From Tengunoibacter tsumagoiensis (GTDB taxonomy: Bacteria; Chloroflexota; Ktedonobacteria; Ktedonobacterales; Ktedonobacteraceae), in assembly GCF_003967535.1 (NCBI RefSeq), contig NZ_BIFR01000001.1, forward strand, positions 1,983,001 to 2,047,000: a DNA stretch of 64,000 nucleotides, in the 5' to 3' direction. Below, in pieces: positions 27,776-36,183 of this stretch (the first letter of the stretch is position 1; each line of letters begins with the position of its first letter). The position numbers and the translations under genes were made by a program. The notes beneath the pieces are model-generated. The model had not been told where the DNA came from. It worked only from the letters and a program-made list of their open reading frames with translations, and did not search any database.

Positions 27776-28564
27776 TTGACCAAGATGCAGAATCTCTTTT
27801 CGCTTAAAGGGAAAGAGAAAGATTCTCAGACGCGTCTCGAACAATCAGTGCAGCAGCAACCCGAACAGGCTGTGCGCCATATTGCCATCATTATGGATGG
27901 CAATGGGCGCTGGGCCACTAAGAGGCATCTTCCCCGATTGGCCGGACATAAGGCAGGGGTGAGTGCTCTCCGCCGTGTGGTAGAATGTGCCGCTGACGAA
28001 CATATTGAGATGCTTAGTGTTTATGCCTTTTCAACCGAGAACTGGGGGCGGCCACGAAGCGAAGTTGATGGCTTGATGCGCCTCTTCTGGGAGACCATTC
28101 GCTCGGATTTGGAGAAGCTGCACCGCGACGGGGTGCGTCTGCGCCATCTTGGCCGACTCTACGATCTGCCTCCAGATCTGCAAAAGGCCGTACAGGACTC
28201 GGTGGATCTCACCAAAGATAACACTCGTATTGGTTTAAATGTATGCTTTAATTATGGTGGGCGGGCCGAATTAGTTGATGCTGTGCGGCAGATTATTGCT
28301 GACGGACGCGATCCTAATACGATTACTGAAGAGCTCATTAGCTCCTATTTGTATACTCGCGATCTGCCCGATCCCGATCTGGTTATTCGCACCGCTGGCG
28401 AGATGCGGGTGAGCAATTTCTTGCTCTGGCAGTCGGCTTATAGCGAATATTATGCGACGTCAACCCTCTGGCCCGATTTTGGGCATGAAGATCTCCTGGC
28501 CGCATTAGAGAGTTTTCAGCAGAGGCAGAGGCGCTTTGGGCGCGTCTCGGTTCCCACAACCTGA
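27776..28564 (+). CDS. uppS: Isoprenyl transferase (undecaprenyl diphosphate synthase)
   Basis: A 262-residue cis-prenyltransferase. The catalytic block is IIMDGNGRWATKRHLPRLAGH with the Mg-binding Asp and substrate Asn-Gly-Arg. Next come the YAFSTENWGRP segment and a C-terminal LPDPDLVIRTAGEMRVSNFLLWQ with the conserved RTxGExRxSNFLLWQ. It extends farnesyl diphosphate with isopentenyl units to make the lipid carrier for peptidoglycan and other glycans. TTG 27776 is preferred over the ATG nine bases later because GGAGGT inside the end of frr lies six bases before the TTG. Coupled to frr. Confidence 0.94.
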   Translation: MTKMQNLFSLKGKEKDSQTRLEQSVQQQPEQAVRHIAIIMDGNGRWATKRHLPRLAGHKAGVSALRRVVECAADEHIEMLSVYAFSTENWGRPRSEVDGLMRLFWETIRSDLEKLHRDGVRLRHLGRLYDLPPDLQKAVQDSVDLTKDNTRIGLNVCFNYGGRAELVDAVRQIIADGRDPNTITEELISSYLYTRDLPDPDLVIRTAGEMRVSNFLLWQSAYSEYYATSTLWPDFGHEDLLAALESFQQRQRRFGRVSVPTT

Positions 28565-28671
28565 CAGCATAGAGAGACAGGCTGACTGCTGCTCTCGGTA
28601 GCAGGCGGCCTGTTTGATCCCGCTGCAGAATCACCCTGCCTCGGGCTGTTTGTGAAGAGGAAGTGAATCGT

Positions 28672-29586
28672 TTGCAAGGCGCAAGTGAACAGAAAATAGA
28701 AATGAGTTCTTCTGAATCCTCAAAGATAAAAAAGCAAGGCTCATCAGTGGGTCAGCGCTGGTTAACAGCGCTGGTGCTGATCCCTGTTGTTCTTTTATTT
28801 GTCTGGTTTGGTGGATGGGCCGCCTTTGCAGCGACCCTGCTGGTCGTTATCCTGGGGACATTGGAGTGGCATTCGATGCTCGTCAATGCAGGCTATCGGC
28901 CTCTCATCTGGATTAGTTTTGGGCTGAGTGTCCTCTTCTTGCTCGCTGCTATGCTTCCCCAGCAGCGTTCCCTGCTCATTGAGATTGGCCTGAGCGCAAC
29001 CCTTTTGATCTCTTTTCCCTGGTTGTTTGTGCGTCGTAAATTAGATGGGGCGATGGTTGATTGGGCTTTAACGCTCTCTTCTTCTATCTACCTGGGCTGG
29101 CCAATGAGCTTTTTCCTGCTCTTGCGTGGCTATGAACCAGGTGTGCTACATATCGGTAGCGGTGCCTGGGTGACGTTGCCATCTGGGGCCTGGTGGCTCC
29201 TGTTGACCTTATTGGGGGTCTGGGGCTTTGATGGAGCTGCTTTCTTCGCTGGCCGCTATCTTGGTCGGCACAAGCTGGCTCCTCGGATCAGCCCTGCTAA
29301 ATCCTGGGAAGGTGTGTTTGGCGGCTTCATTGTCCCGATTATCGCTGCATTCCTGTTTACAGTGCTTCCTCTGGGCGTTCCCTGGTATCTGGCTATCTTG
29401 CTTGGTCTATTCATTGGGGTAGCTGCTGTCATTGGAGATCTCTCGGAGTCCTTGATTAAGCGCCAGACGCATGTAAAGGATAGTGGACAGATCATGCCGG
29501 GGCATGGAGGCATGCTGGATCGGATTGATAGCCTGCTGTTTGCTGTCATTGTTGTCTATCTGTTTGCGCAACTGATTGGCCGTTAG
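28672..29586 (+). CDS. cdsA: Phosphatidate cytidylyltransferase
   Basis: About 304 residues with a hydrophilic N-terminus and roughly eight hydrophobic segments. The CTP-transferase signature sits near the C-terminus: SPAKSWEGVFGG followed by IGDLSESLIKRQTHVKDSGQIMPGHGGMLDRIDSL. It makes CDP-diacylglycerol, the precursor of acidic phospholipids. Start choice: TTG 28672 has AGAGGAA eight bases upstream and is preferred. A GTG at 28663 overlaps that ribosome site, and an ATG at 28702 has none. Same cluster order (uppS-cdsA-dxr-rseP) as in many bacteria. Confidence 0.92.
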   Translation: MQGASEQKIEMSSSESSKIKKQGSSVGQRWLTALVLIPVVLLFVWFGGWAAFAATLLVVILGTLEWHSMLVNAGYRPLIWISFGLSVLFLLAAMLPQQRSLLIEIGLSATLLISFPWLFVRRKLDGAMVDWALTLSSSIYLGWPMSFFLLLRGYEPGVLHIGSGAWVTLPSGAWWLLLTLLGVWGFDGAAFFAGRYLGRHKLAPRISPAKSWEGVFGGFIVPIIAAFLFTVLPLGVPWYLAILLGLFIGVAAVIGDLSESLIKRQTHVKDSGQIMPGHGGMLDRIDSLLFAVIVVYLFAQLIGR

Positions 29587-29742
29587 GAGACGAGACAGTG
29601 CTCTCATCTTTGAGAGGAAGGGTGAATTTGTCGTGTCTATTCGTCTGGGCGTGCTATAATCTGGATGGATGGGAACGCGACAAGGTGATCCTGATGATGA
29701 AGTCAGTCAGCGTATAGTATATATGTCCACAGGTTGAAAGAT

Positions 29743-30918
29743 ATGACCACTTTTCCTAAACGTATTGCTTTACTTGGAAGTACCGGTTCGATTGGTCGGC
29801 AGACGCTAGACGTTGTACGGCAGTTTCCCGAGCAATTTCAGGTTGTTGCCCTTGCGGCACGTAGTAATGTCTCCCTCCTTGCGCAACAGGTAGCTGAGTT
29901 TCAACCCCAGTTAGTGACCTGTTTTGCCGATACCCCCGAAGTAGAAGCCCGAGCGCGAGAGCTGTTGCCTCAGGCTGTCCTGGGTGAGCAGGGCTTGTTG
30001 GAGGTTGCGACCCATCCAGAGGCTGACATTGTGGTGGCTGCGACTTCGGGCCTGGTTGGTCTAAAGCCAACATTGGCTGCGATTGGAGCCCGCAAGGCGA
30101 TTGCTCTTGCCAATAAAGAGACGCTCGTGATGGCTGGTCACCTCGTGATGCAGGCTGCTCAACGTGCTGGCGTTCCGATTCTCCCTATTGATAGTGAGCA
30201 TAGTGCTATCTGGCAATGTTTGCGCGGTGAAGAGCAGCGTGATATTGCTCGCCTCTTCTTAACCGCATCTGGCGGCCCTTTCCGCTCTGCCACGCTTGAG
30301 GAGATACAGGGGGTCACAATTGCGCAGGCCCTGGCTCATCCAACCTGGCATATGGGACCAAAGATTACCATTGATAGTGCAACGTTAATGAATAAGGGTC
30401 TGGAAGTAATTGAGTCGCGCTGGCTCTTTGGTGTACCATATGAGCGCATGGAAGTAGTTGTGCATCCTGAAAGCATTATTCACTCAATGGTTGAGTTCGT
30501 GGATGGCTCGATTAAGCTTCAAGCCAGCCTTCCAAGTATGCATATTCCCATTATGAATGCACTGGCCTATCCGCAACGACTTGATCGAACGGGGGCAGAG
30601 TTTATTCGTGAGTTGAGCTGGCCCACGGTTGCCAATCTTCATTTTGAAGCTCTGGACCTCCCACGTTTTCCTTGTTTCCGTCTGGCATTGGAGGCTGGCC
30701 GACGTGGTGGGACCTATCCCAGCGTGCTGGTTGGAGCCGATGAAGAGGCTGTAGAGCTTTTCCTGGCGGGCAAGATTCGTTTTGTCCAGATTGCTGAATT
30801 CATTGAGGAGGCGCTTGAGCGCCATACTGCGATTGAGCAGCCTGATGTAACAACAACGCTGGAGACCTGTGCGTGGGCGCGACGGATGGTGCGTGAACTG
30901 TGGAAGAAACGAGCCTGA
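29743..30918 (+). CDS. dxr: 1-deoxy-D-xylulose 5-phosphate reductoisomerase
   Basis: A 391-residue MEP-pathway enzyme turning DXP into methylerythritol phosphate with NADPH. N-terminal NADPH motif GSTGSIGRQTLDVV, catalytic domain with SEHSAIWQCL and TASGGPFR, the MGPKITIDSATLMNKGLE loop, and the C-terminal helical domain. ATG 29743 is chosen because AGG lies at proper distance upstream and the family starts there; an in-frame TTG nine bases earlier is possible. Target of fosmidomycin in other organisms. Confidence 0.95.
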   Translation: MTTFPKRIALLGSTGSIGRQTLDVVRQFPEQFQVVALAARSNVSLLAQQVAEFQPQLVTCFADTPEVEARARELLPQAVLGEQGLLEVATHPEADIVVAATSGLVGLKPTLAAIGARKAIALANKETLVMAGHLVMQAAQRAGVPILPIDSEHSAIWQCLRGEEQRDIARLFLTASGGPFRSATLEEIQGVTIAQALAHPTWHMGPKITIDSATLMNKGLEVIESRWLFGVPYERMEVVVHPESIIHSMVEFVDGSIKLQASLPSMHIPIMNALAYPQRLDRTGAEFIRELSWPTVANLHFEALDLPRFPCFRLALEAGRRGGTYPSVLVGADEEAVELFLAGKIRFVQIAEFIEEALERHTAIEQPDVTTTLETCAWARRMVRELWKKRA

Positions 30919-30988
30919 TAGCAAGATATCTGTCAGAGTGGTGGAGAAGGCATGGCAGTTGTTGTAGAGAGTAAAGGAAAATAACAGG

Positions 30989-32185
30989 ATGATGAACTGG
31001 TCTTACCTTGCTGTCATTCCAGTGTTTGGCCTGCTTGTAATTGTGCATGAGCTAGGACATTTTCTAGCCGCCAAATGGGCAGGTATTCGCGTTGAGGAAT
31101 TTGGATTGGGTTTTCCTCCCAATGTTGTCAGTATACGCAAACGCGATAATGGGAGCTGGGAGGTCATGTGGTTTGGCAGGAGTCGCGAGATTGATACCAG
31201 CAGTACGCAGAATCCGTTTACCGGGACTGCTGGTGGAGTGACCCAGGGAAAGACGAGAGGCAACACCATTTACTCGCTCAACTTGCTGCCAATTGGTGGT
31301 TTTGTGCGGATGCCTGGTGAAAGCGGGGATGTGACGGATGAGAATGGCAACTACGATGAGGATAGCTTTGCTGCGAAGTCGGCAGGGAAGCGCATTGTGG
31401 TGCTCTGTGCAGGCGTTGTGATGAATATGCTCCTGGCCATTGTTCTCTTTACGATTGCCTATAGTCTAGGTGAGCCGACGCGCCCGGCGATTATTGAGAC
31501 GGTCTCGGCTGGTTCGCCCGCCCAGATCGCAGGCGTGCGTTCTGGTGATACCATTTTGAAGGTCAATGGCAAGCCTGTGAGCATGTTTGATGATATGCGA
31601 GCGATTGTGACGAAGGCTATCTCTGATGATAAAGGGAAAAGTGCCAGTGTCCCTGTGACGCTGGATGTTCGCCATCGTGATGGAACGACTCAGACGCTCC
31701 TGGTGAATGCTCGTACCCATGCCACTGCCCAACAGGGAGCGATGGGCGTCTCTGGTGCAATTGTGATGGTGAAAGCTCCTCTCTGGCAGGCACCTCTGAA
31801 AGGGCTCTCCTATACGTATGAAACCACCAGATTGATTCTGAGCGCTCTGGGGCAAATGATTACGCGGACGATTCCCGTTCAGCTATCTGGGCCAGTGGGT
31901 ATTGCACAGGTGACTGGTAGCGTGGCGGAAGCCGTGCCAAATTACGGCTGGTTTCCGATTTTAAGCCTGACGGGCCTGCTGAGTGTGAACTTAGCAATCT
32001 TCAATATATTGCCATTCCCCGCTCTTGATGGGGGACGCGTCGTATTAGTATTAGTAGAGCTCTTGCGAGGCGGCAAACGTCTGAAGCCCGAGCGCGAAGG
32101 TCTTATTAATTTTATTGGTTTTGCAGTCTTACTTCTACTCTTGGTTGTCGTCACGATCAGTGATGTAGCCCATTGGGGAAGTTAA
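30989..32185 (+). CDS. rseP: Site-2 protease family metalloprotease (RseP-like)
   Basis: A 398-residue intramembrane zinc protease. First membrane segment carries HELGH (His20, Glu21, His24). One PDZ domain lies at about residues 165-235 (PAQIAGVRSGDTILKVNG). The last membrane region has NILPFPALDGGR with the third zinc ligand Asp. Fewer PDZ domains than E. coli RseP, as in other Gram-positive-like forms. It would cleave membrane anti-sigma factors or leftover signal peptides. The ribosome region AAGGAAAATAACAGG precedes ATG ATG at 30989. Part of the cdsA-dxr-rseP-ispG run. Confidence 0.93.
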   Translation: MMNWSYLAVIPVFGLLVIVHELGHFLAAKWAGIRVEEFGLGFPPNVVSIRKRDNGSWEVMWFGRSREIDTSSTQNPFTGTAGGVTQGKTRGNTIYSLNLLPIGGFVRMPGESGDVTDENGNYDEDSFAAKSAGKRIVVLCAGVVMNMLLAIVLFTIAYSLGEPTRPAIIETVSAGSPAQIAGVRSGDTILKVNGKPVSMFDDMRAIVTKAISDDKGKSASVPVTLDVRHRDGTTQTLLVNARTHATAQQGAMGVSGAIVMVKAPLWQAPLKGLSYTYETTRLILSALGQMITRTIPVQLSGPVGIAQVTGSVAEAVPNYGWFPILSLTGLLSVNLAIFNILPFPALDGGRVVLVLVELLRGGKRLKPEREGLINFIGFAVLLLLLVVVTISDVAHWGS

Positions 32186-32204
32186 TTGGAGTGTGCTTAG
32201 AATT

Positions 32205-33440
32205 ATGCGCAAAAAAACTCGACAGATTCATGTAGGTAATGTAGCGATTGGTGGCGATGCTCCCATTGCGGTCCAATCCATGACAACGACCTATACGCGT
32301 GACGTAGCTAGTACTGTAGCACAGATTCATCGTCTCGAAGAAGTAGGCTGTGAACTTGTTCGTGTGGCTGTGCCGGAGATGGAAGATGCCGTTGTCCTCA
32401 GTGAGATTAAACGGCAGATTCATATTCCCTTGATTGCAGATATCCATTACAATCCACTTCTGGCGTTAGAAGCGATCAAACAAGGCATTGATAAGGTCCG
32501 TATCAACCCAGGAAACCTGTTGCAGGGACGAAAATCTCTGGAACAGATTGTGCTGGCAGCAAAAGAGCGCGATGTTGCCATGCGTATTGGTGTGAACTCT
32601 GGTTCAATTGATGCTATCGATAAAGTGGCACAGATGCAGCGTGTGCAGGTTCGTCTACGCGATGATGGAACGTTGGAACGTTCCGATCCCGCAGAGGCGC
32701 GCCGGAAAGAGCGCGATCACCTGGCCGAACGAATGGTGACAAAGGCGCTGGAATATATTAGCTGGTGTGAAGAGCTGGATTATCACAATCTGGATGTATC
32801 TCTGAAATCTTCGACGGTGTTGACGGCAGTTGAGGCGTATCGTCGCTTCTCTGAGCGATCGGATTATCCTTTGCATCTGGGTATTACTGAAGCTGGTACG
32901 TTGGTTGCTGGCTCGGTCAAATCAGCGCTGGGGATGGGCCTGTTGCTGGCTGATGGTATTGGTGATACGTTGCGTGTGAGCTTGAGCGCTGAGCCTGAGG
33001 AAGAGATTCCAGTGGCATATGAGATTCTGCGTTCTTTGGAGCTGCGCAATCGCGGCGTGACCTTTGTCTCCTGCCCCTCCTGTGGTCGCGTTGAGATCGA
33101 TGTTGTAGGCGTCGCTAATGAAGTTGAGAAGCGTCTGACGAAGGTCCAGACTCCGATTCAGGTTGCTGTGATGGGCTGCGTTGTTAACGGCCCTGGCGAG
33201 TCTCGCGATGCAGATGTGGGTCTGGCTGGAGGTAAGGGCAAAGGAGTGATCTTCCGTAAAGGTGAGCCTGTCCGCACCGTTCCAGAGGATCAGTTTCTTG
33301 ATGCTGTGCTGAAAGAGGTTGCCAGTCTGCTCCCAGAACATGAGGCGAGGCTGGTCTATCCTGAGGGTGGAATTAAAGAGATTGCCGGGACCCATCGTAC
33401 CCGCGATGAGGGTCGCAATATCCCCATTTTGCAGAAGTAA
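32205..33440 (+). CDS. ispG: 4-hydroxy-3-methylbut-2-enyl diphosphate synthase (flavodoxin or ferredoxin)
   Basis: A roughly 411-residue Fe-S enzyme of the MEP pathway. N-terminal TIM barrel (VGNVAIGGDAPIAVQSMT, RINPGNL), then the C-terminal cluster domain with three cysteines in SCPSCGR and VMGCVVNGPGE. It makes HMBPP from the cyclic diphosphate. Start is ATG 32205; a GTG at 32193 is an alternative but overlaps the GGAG site. Its last ~67 bases are duplicated further downstream at about 36057-36123 as an orphan fragment, next to a copy of the following minus-strand gene. Confidence 0.95.
   Translation: MRKKTRQIHVGNVAIGGDAPIAVQSMTTTYTRDVASTVAQIHRLEEVGCELVRVAVPEMEDAVVLSEIKRQIHIPLIADIHYNPLLALEAIKQGIDKVRINPGNLLQGRKSLEQIVLAAKERDVAMRIGVNSGSIDAIDKVAQMQRVQVRLRDDGTLERSDPAEARRKERDHLAERMVTKALEYISWCEELDYHNLDVSLKSSTVLTAVEAYRRFSERSDYPLHLGITEAGTLVAGSVKSALGMGLLLADGIGDTLRVSLSAEPEEEIPVAYEILRSLELRNRGVTFVSCPSCGRVEIDVVGVANEVEKRLTKVQTPIQVAVMGCVVNGPGESRDADVGLAGGKGKGVIFRKGEPVRTVPEDQFLDAVLKEVASLLPEHEARLVYPEGGIKEIAGTHRTRDEGRNIPILQK
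33374..33440. repeat. Duplicated ispG tail, source copy
   Basis: The last 67 bases of ispG, from aaagagattg onward, recur near-identically at 36057-36123 with only a few substitutions. In the second place there is no ispG gene upstream, so this is a duplication boundary linked to the neighbouring HEAT-like gene. Confidence 0.8.
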
Positions 33441-33454
33441 ACCGATAAAGAGGG

Positions 33455-33542
33455 TGTACAGAAATCATATCCCTCGTAAATGCGGATGCTCCCTCCTGTG
33501 GCAATATGTCGTCACATGAGGGAGTATCCGCATTTACGAGGG
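33455..33542. repeat. 88-bp palindromic insertion in one duplicate
   Basis: This block is absent from the otherwise matching copy at 36133-36138. It contains two 30-base arms (33471-33500, 33513-33542) that pair at 28 of 30 positions with a 12-base loop. The sequence gaggg occurs on both sides (33450-33454 and 33538-33542). It lies past the stops of convergent ispG and the HEAT-like gene and could also act as a terminator. Confidence 0.8.
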
Positions 33543-33595
33543 CTTGAATGCTGCGCATAACTCTCCGTTTACAACAAAAAAGATCATCCTTTGAC

Positions 33596-34636
33596 CTATT
33601 CGTTTTTGTCCTCATGTGGAGAACGTATGTAAGCAACAATTTCTCCATAGGCAGCGACAGAGGAGTGCTCTTTGCTGTGATCCCCAAAGTAGATATCGAT
33701 GCTTGCTCTTTGTACTTCGCCGCTTACATTATTATCCACGAAAAAAATATCAAGAATGCGTAAAGTATTCTTATCGCGCGTTCCACGCATCAATTTTCCG
33801 AGGATAAACGCAGCTTCCTGGCGATACTCTGAGTAGGGATCGTGTTGTAGCTGATCACCGTCTTCAACCCATGCCCCTTGTTGAAGTGCGTCAACAGCGA
33901 ACTGCCAGCTGTTAGGGATCTGTAAGTAGAGCAACAAAACACGCAAAGCTGTTTTTTGTAAGAGCAGTGACTTGTTTTTGAGAAATGTTTCGATTGTCTC
34001 ACTGGCCTCTTGGAGGCGAGCGCGTCCGCATTTGAGTAGAAATGCATACTCGTCTTGTTTAGGCAGTTTCCCAGCATTGAATTCTGCAAATGCTTGTTGT
34101 GATTCTCTTCTTAACTCAGTGGTAAGGTCAGAGTCACGAGAGGTGTTGATAAATTCCCAATCGACATCCTGGTCAATATAGAAGCCAGACTCGAATATTT
34201 CCCACTTCCCGAGTGCAACCAGAAGCATGCCTTGATACGCAGCTCTTTGGATTTCTTCGTCTTCATAGATATCAGCGACGACACTGGCGAGAAGCCCCAG
34301 GGTTTTTCTGTCTTGTGTGTTTTGTTGGAGTCGGCCTAAAGCCAATGCTCCTGCAAAACGTTCAAATATGTCAGAGCCATACAGAAAAAAATCTCGTGCA
34401 GTTGGCCAGTATTTTTGGAGACGAAAATAACTCGTCAATGCATGCAGTGCAGCGATACGAACATCTACATCTGAACTTTGTAGAAACGCTTCGATTTCTG
34501 GCTGAGCGTCTATGAATCCATATTTTCCCCAATGAAAGATCATTGATTCGTAAGAAGATGCAGGAACCTTGCCAGCTGTATAGTTGGCGAACAGCTGCAG
34601 CGAGTATTCATCGGGGACGCGTCTGCGATCAGGCAT
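33596..34636 (-). CDS. HEAT-like repeat protein, candidate immunity protein (copy 1)
   Basis: A 346-residue, probably all-helical protein with HEAT/PBS-lyase-like repeats: IEAFLQSSDVDVRIAALHAL near residue 50, and a second unit IETFLKNKSLLLQKTALRVL near residue 215. It seems to consist of two similar halves. Closely related to the protein at 36184-37224 (long stretches almost identical, others diverged) and distantly to 34660-35682. Start ATG 34636 (MPDRRR) aligns with the MVDNRR start of its paralogue and gives equal length; AAGGGA precedes it. Its start lies 23 bases after the previous gene's stop. Position in a minus-strand run behind a WXG-type protein suggests an immunity protein, which is inference. 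Confidence 0.75.
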   Translation of the reverse strand: MPDRRRVPDEYSLQLFANYTAGKVPASSYESMIFHWGKYGFIDAQPEIEAFLQSSDVDVRIAALHALTSYFRLQKYWPTARDFFLYGSDIFERFAGALALGRLQQNTQDRKTLGLLASVVADIYEDEEIQRAAYQGMLLVALGKWEIFESGFYIDQDVDWEFINTSRDSDLTTELRRESQQAFAEFNAGKLPKQDEYAFLLKCGRARLQEASETIETFLKNKSLLLQKTALRVLLLYLQIPNSWQFAVDALQQGAWVEDGDQLQHDPYSEYRQEAAFILGKLMRGTRDKNTLRILDIFFVDNNVSGEVQRASIDIYFGDHSKEHSSVAAYGEIVAYIRSPHEDKNE

Positions 34637-34659
34637 ATCTTTTTTAGTCCCTTCCATTT

Positions 34660-35682
34660 TCAATCGGAAAAGGGTAGGTAGGCGTCTATAAAATCCCAAT
34701 TTACATCTTTTTGAAGCGAAAAATCAGCCCGTTGCATTTGTATTTGTTCATCCTCATAATAAAAAGCAATTGAGCAGAAGGCAAGATAGGCTGCTTTGCG
34801 CACTTGTTCGTTTTCATTGATATCGCGTACTATCGGTGCCAAAATTTTATATATGGCAGGATCTTCGGTGTTTCTCTTGAGATATCCCAACATGTTAGCT
34901 CCCTGAACACGGCAGATGACTGCAGGGTCGTGTAAAAGAAACTGTTCGGCACTTAAGAGATAATTATTTTGCTGATTATAGTACAGGCAAAGCATCTTTA
35001 GTGCTGTAGAGCGAACTTCTGGAGATGCTGAAGAGAGATAACTTTCTAGAACGAGTCGCGCTTGTGGAATAATGCTACGGCTCATTTCTTCTAGAATTGT
35101 TGGTAAATCTGATTGTAAAATGGTACCAGATTGAACTTGGTCAAGTAGTTCTTGCGCTTTTTTGACCGGAAGATTGTTATCAACAAAATTCCAATCTATC
35201 TTTTTTTCAAGATCGTTATCAGTGGAGATGTCTGTTAGCTCGTCCTCGCTATAGCTTTCAATACTTCTCATTGCTCCATACGCATCCTTACGAACAAAAA
35301 AACTCTCTTCGGGATTACGTACTATAGGTGCTAAAAGCCTAAGAATTGCGTTATCATGCATATTTTTCTTAAGATAGCTAAGCATACGTGCGCCTTTGCT
35401 ACGACAATCAGCATCAGGATCATGGAGCAGAAAGGAGATAGCAGTAGGGACATATTCATTCTCACGATTGTAATAAAAGCAGAGATTTTGAAGGGAGGCT
35501 GCGCGTACAAGAGGATCTGAGTGTGAAAGATAAGACTCAAGATCGGAACGCGCCTCTTCCAGTCCATATTTCCCAATTTTATTTATAGCACTTGGTAAAT
35601 CTATTACTGGAACTTCTTTGTTTTTCAATGAAGTTAAGAGTTGATAAATAGTTTGACTTTTTTGCTGGTGGCTTTCTTGCAT
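34660..35682 (-). CDS. HEAT-like repeat protein, candidate immunity protein (divergent paralogue)
   Basis: A 340-residue helical protein made of two clearly related halves. Each starts with a KYGLEEARSDLESYL or RSIIPQARLVLESYL helix followed by (S)SxDPLVRAASLQNL-type HEAT units and a LLHDPxxxCRxxGAxMLxYLKxN block (at about residues 80 and 260). Distant relative of the two neighbouring 346-residue proteins with the same internal layout. AT-rich (a 60-base sample at 35161 has 18 G/C). I choose ATG 35682 over a TTG 30 bases earlier; the ribosome site AGAAAG is weak. Function unknown; proposed immunity role by context only. Confidence 0.72.
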   Translation of the reverse strand: MQESHQQKSQTIYQLLTSLKNKEVPVIDLPSAINKIGKYGLEEARSDLESYLSHSDPLVRAASLQNLCFYYNRENEYVPTAISFLLHDPDADCRSKGARMLSYLKKNMHDNAILRLLAPIVRNPEESFFVRKDAYGAMRSIESYSEDELTDISTDNDLEKKIDWNFVDNNLPVKKAQELLDQVQSGTILQSDLPTILEEMSRSIIPQARLVLESYLSSASPEVRSTALKMLCLYYNQQNNYLLSAEQFLLHDPAVICRVQGANMLGYLKRNTEDPAIYKILAPIVRDINENEQVRKAAYLAFCSIAFYYEDEQIQMQRADFSLQKDVNWDFIDAYLPFSD

Positions 35683-35798
35683 TTTTATATTTCTTTCTAA
35701 TGAAAATAGCAAAATGTTGCAGGGGCAGAATGCTATTATTTTTCCCTGGTTTGATCAGGTATCAGGACGGAGAGTATACATCCAGGGGTAGGATGGGT

Positions 35799-35909
35799 TC
35801 ATGCCAAATCTCCTATGAGAATGCGAAGCCGTAAGTGATGATGATTACGATAGCCTTGACGCATGAACATTTTTGTTCGATTGTTTTTTTTCTCGATAAA
35901 TCCATTGGA
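35799..35909 (-). pseudogene. Decayed transposase C-terminus (ISL3-like)
   Basis: Reading the minus strand from 35909 gives SNGFIEKKNNRTK followed by MRQGYRNHHHLRLRIL and a stop at 35799-35801. This matches the C-terminal SNG-x-x-E-x-x-N-x-x-K...R-x-x-Y-G-x-R-N...R-x-R-I-L signature of ISL3-type transposases. A stop lies upstream in the same frame near 35927. A short ELIFA piece in the flanking sequence also ends at a stop, so only a remnant survives. The rest of the element, including its ends, is not recognisable. Confidence 0.65.
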
Positions 35910-36030
35910 GGTACAGCTACACTATCTGGTGGATAAGCTCAAATAACTATGCAAAAATGAGCTCAAACGAGGGATATTCCACCACTTAATGTTGCTGTAT
36001 CCCATTGGAAATACGAAAGGTAAAAAGGCG

Positions 36031-36068
36031 ACAATCTCTTTTTCACCAGTTGGCAAAAAAGAGATTGT
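36031..36068. repeat. Hairpin at the duplication boundary
   Basis: Arms acaatctcttttt (36031-36043) and aaaaaagagattgt (36055-36068). The right arm runs into the point where homology to the ispG tail begins, so the hairpin marks the junction. Confidence 0.6.
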
Positions 36069-36123
36069 TGGAACCCATCATACCCGTGATGAGGGTCGCA
36101 ATATCCCCATTTTGCAGAAGTAA
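36057..36123. repeat. Orphan copy of the ispG tail
   Basis: Near-identical to 33374-33440 including the ispG stop codon, but lacking any ispG gene upstream. It is followed by the same gaggg-cttgaat sequence and the minus-strand HEAT-like gene end, showing that the duplicated unit covers ispG tail plus HEAT-like gene. Confidence 0.82.
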
Positions 36124-36183
36124 ACCGGTAAAGAGGGCTTGAATAACTCTCCGTTCACACCAACAAAAAGATCATCCTTTGAC

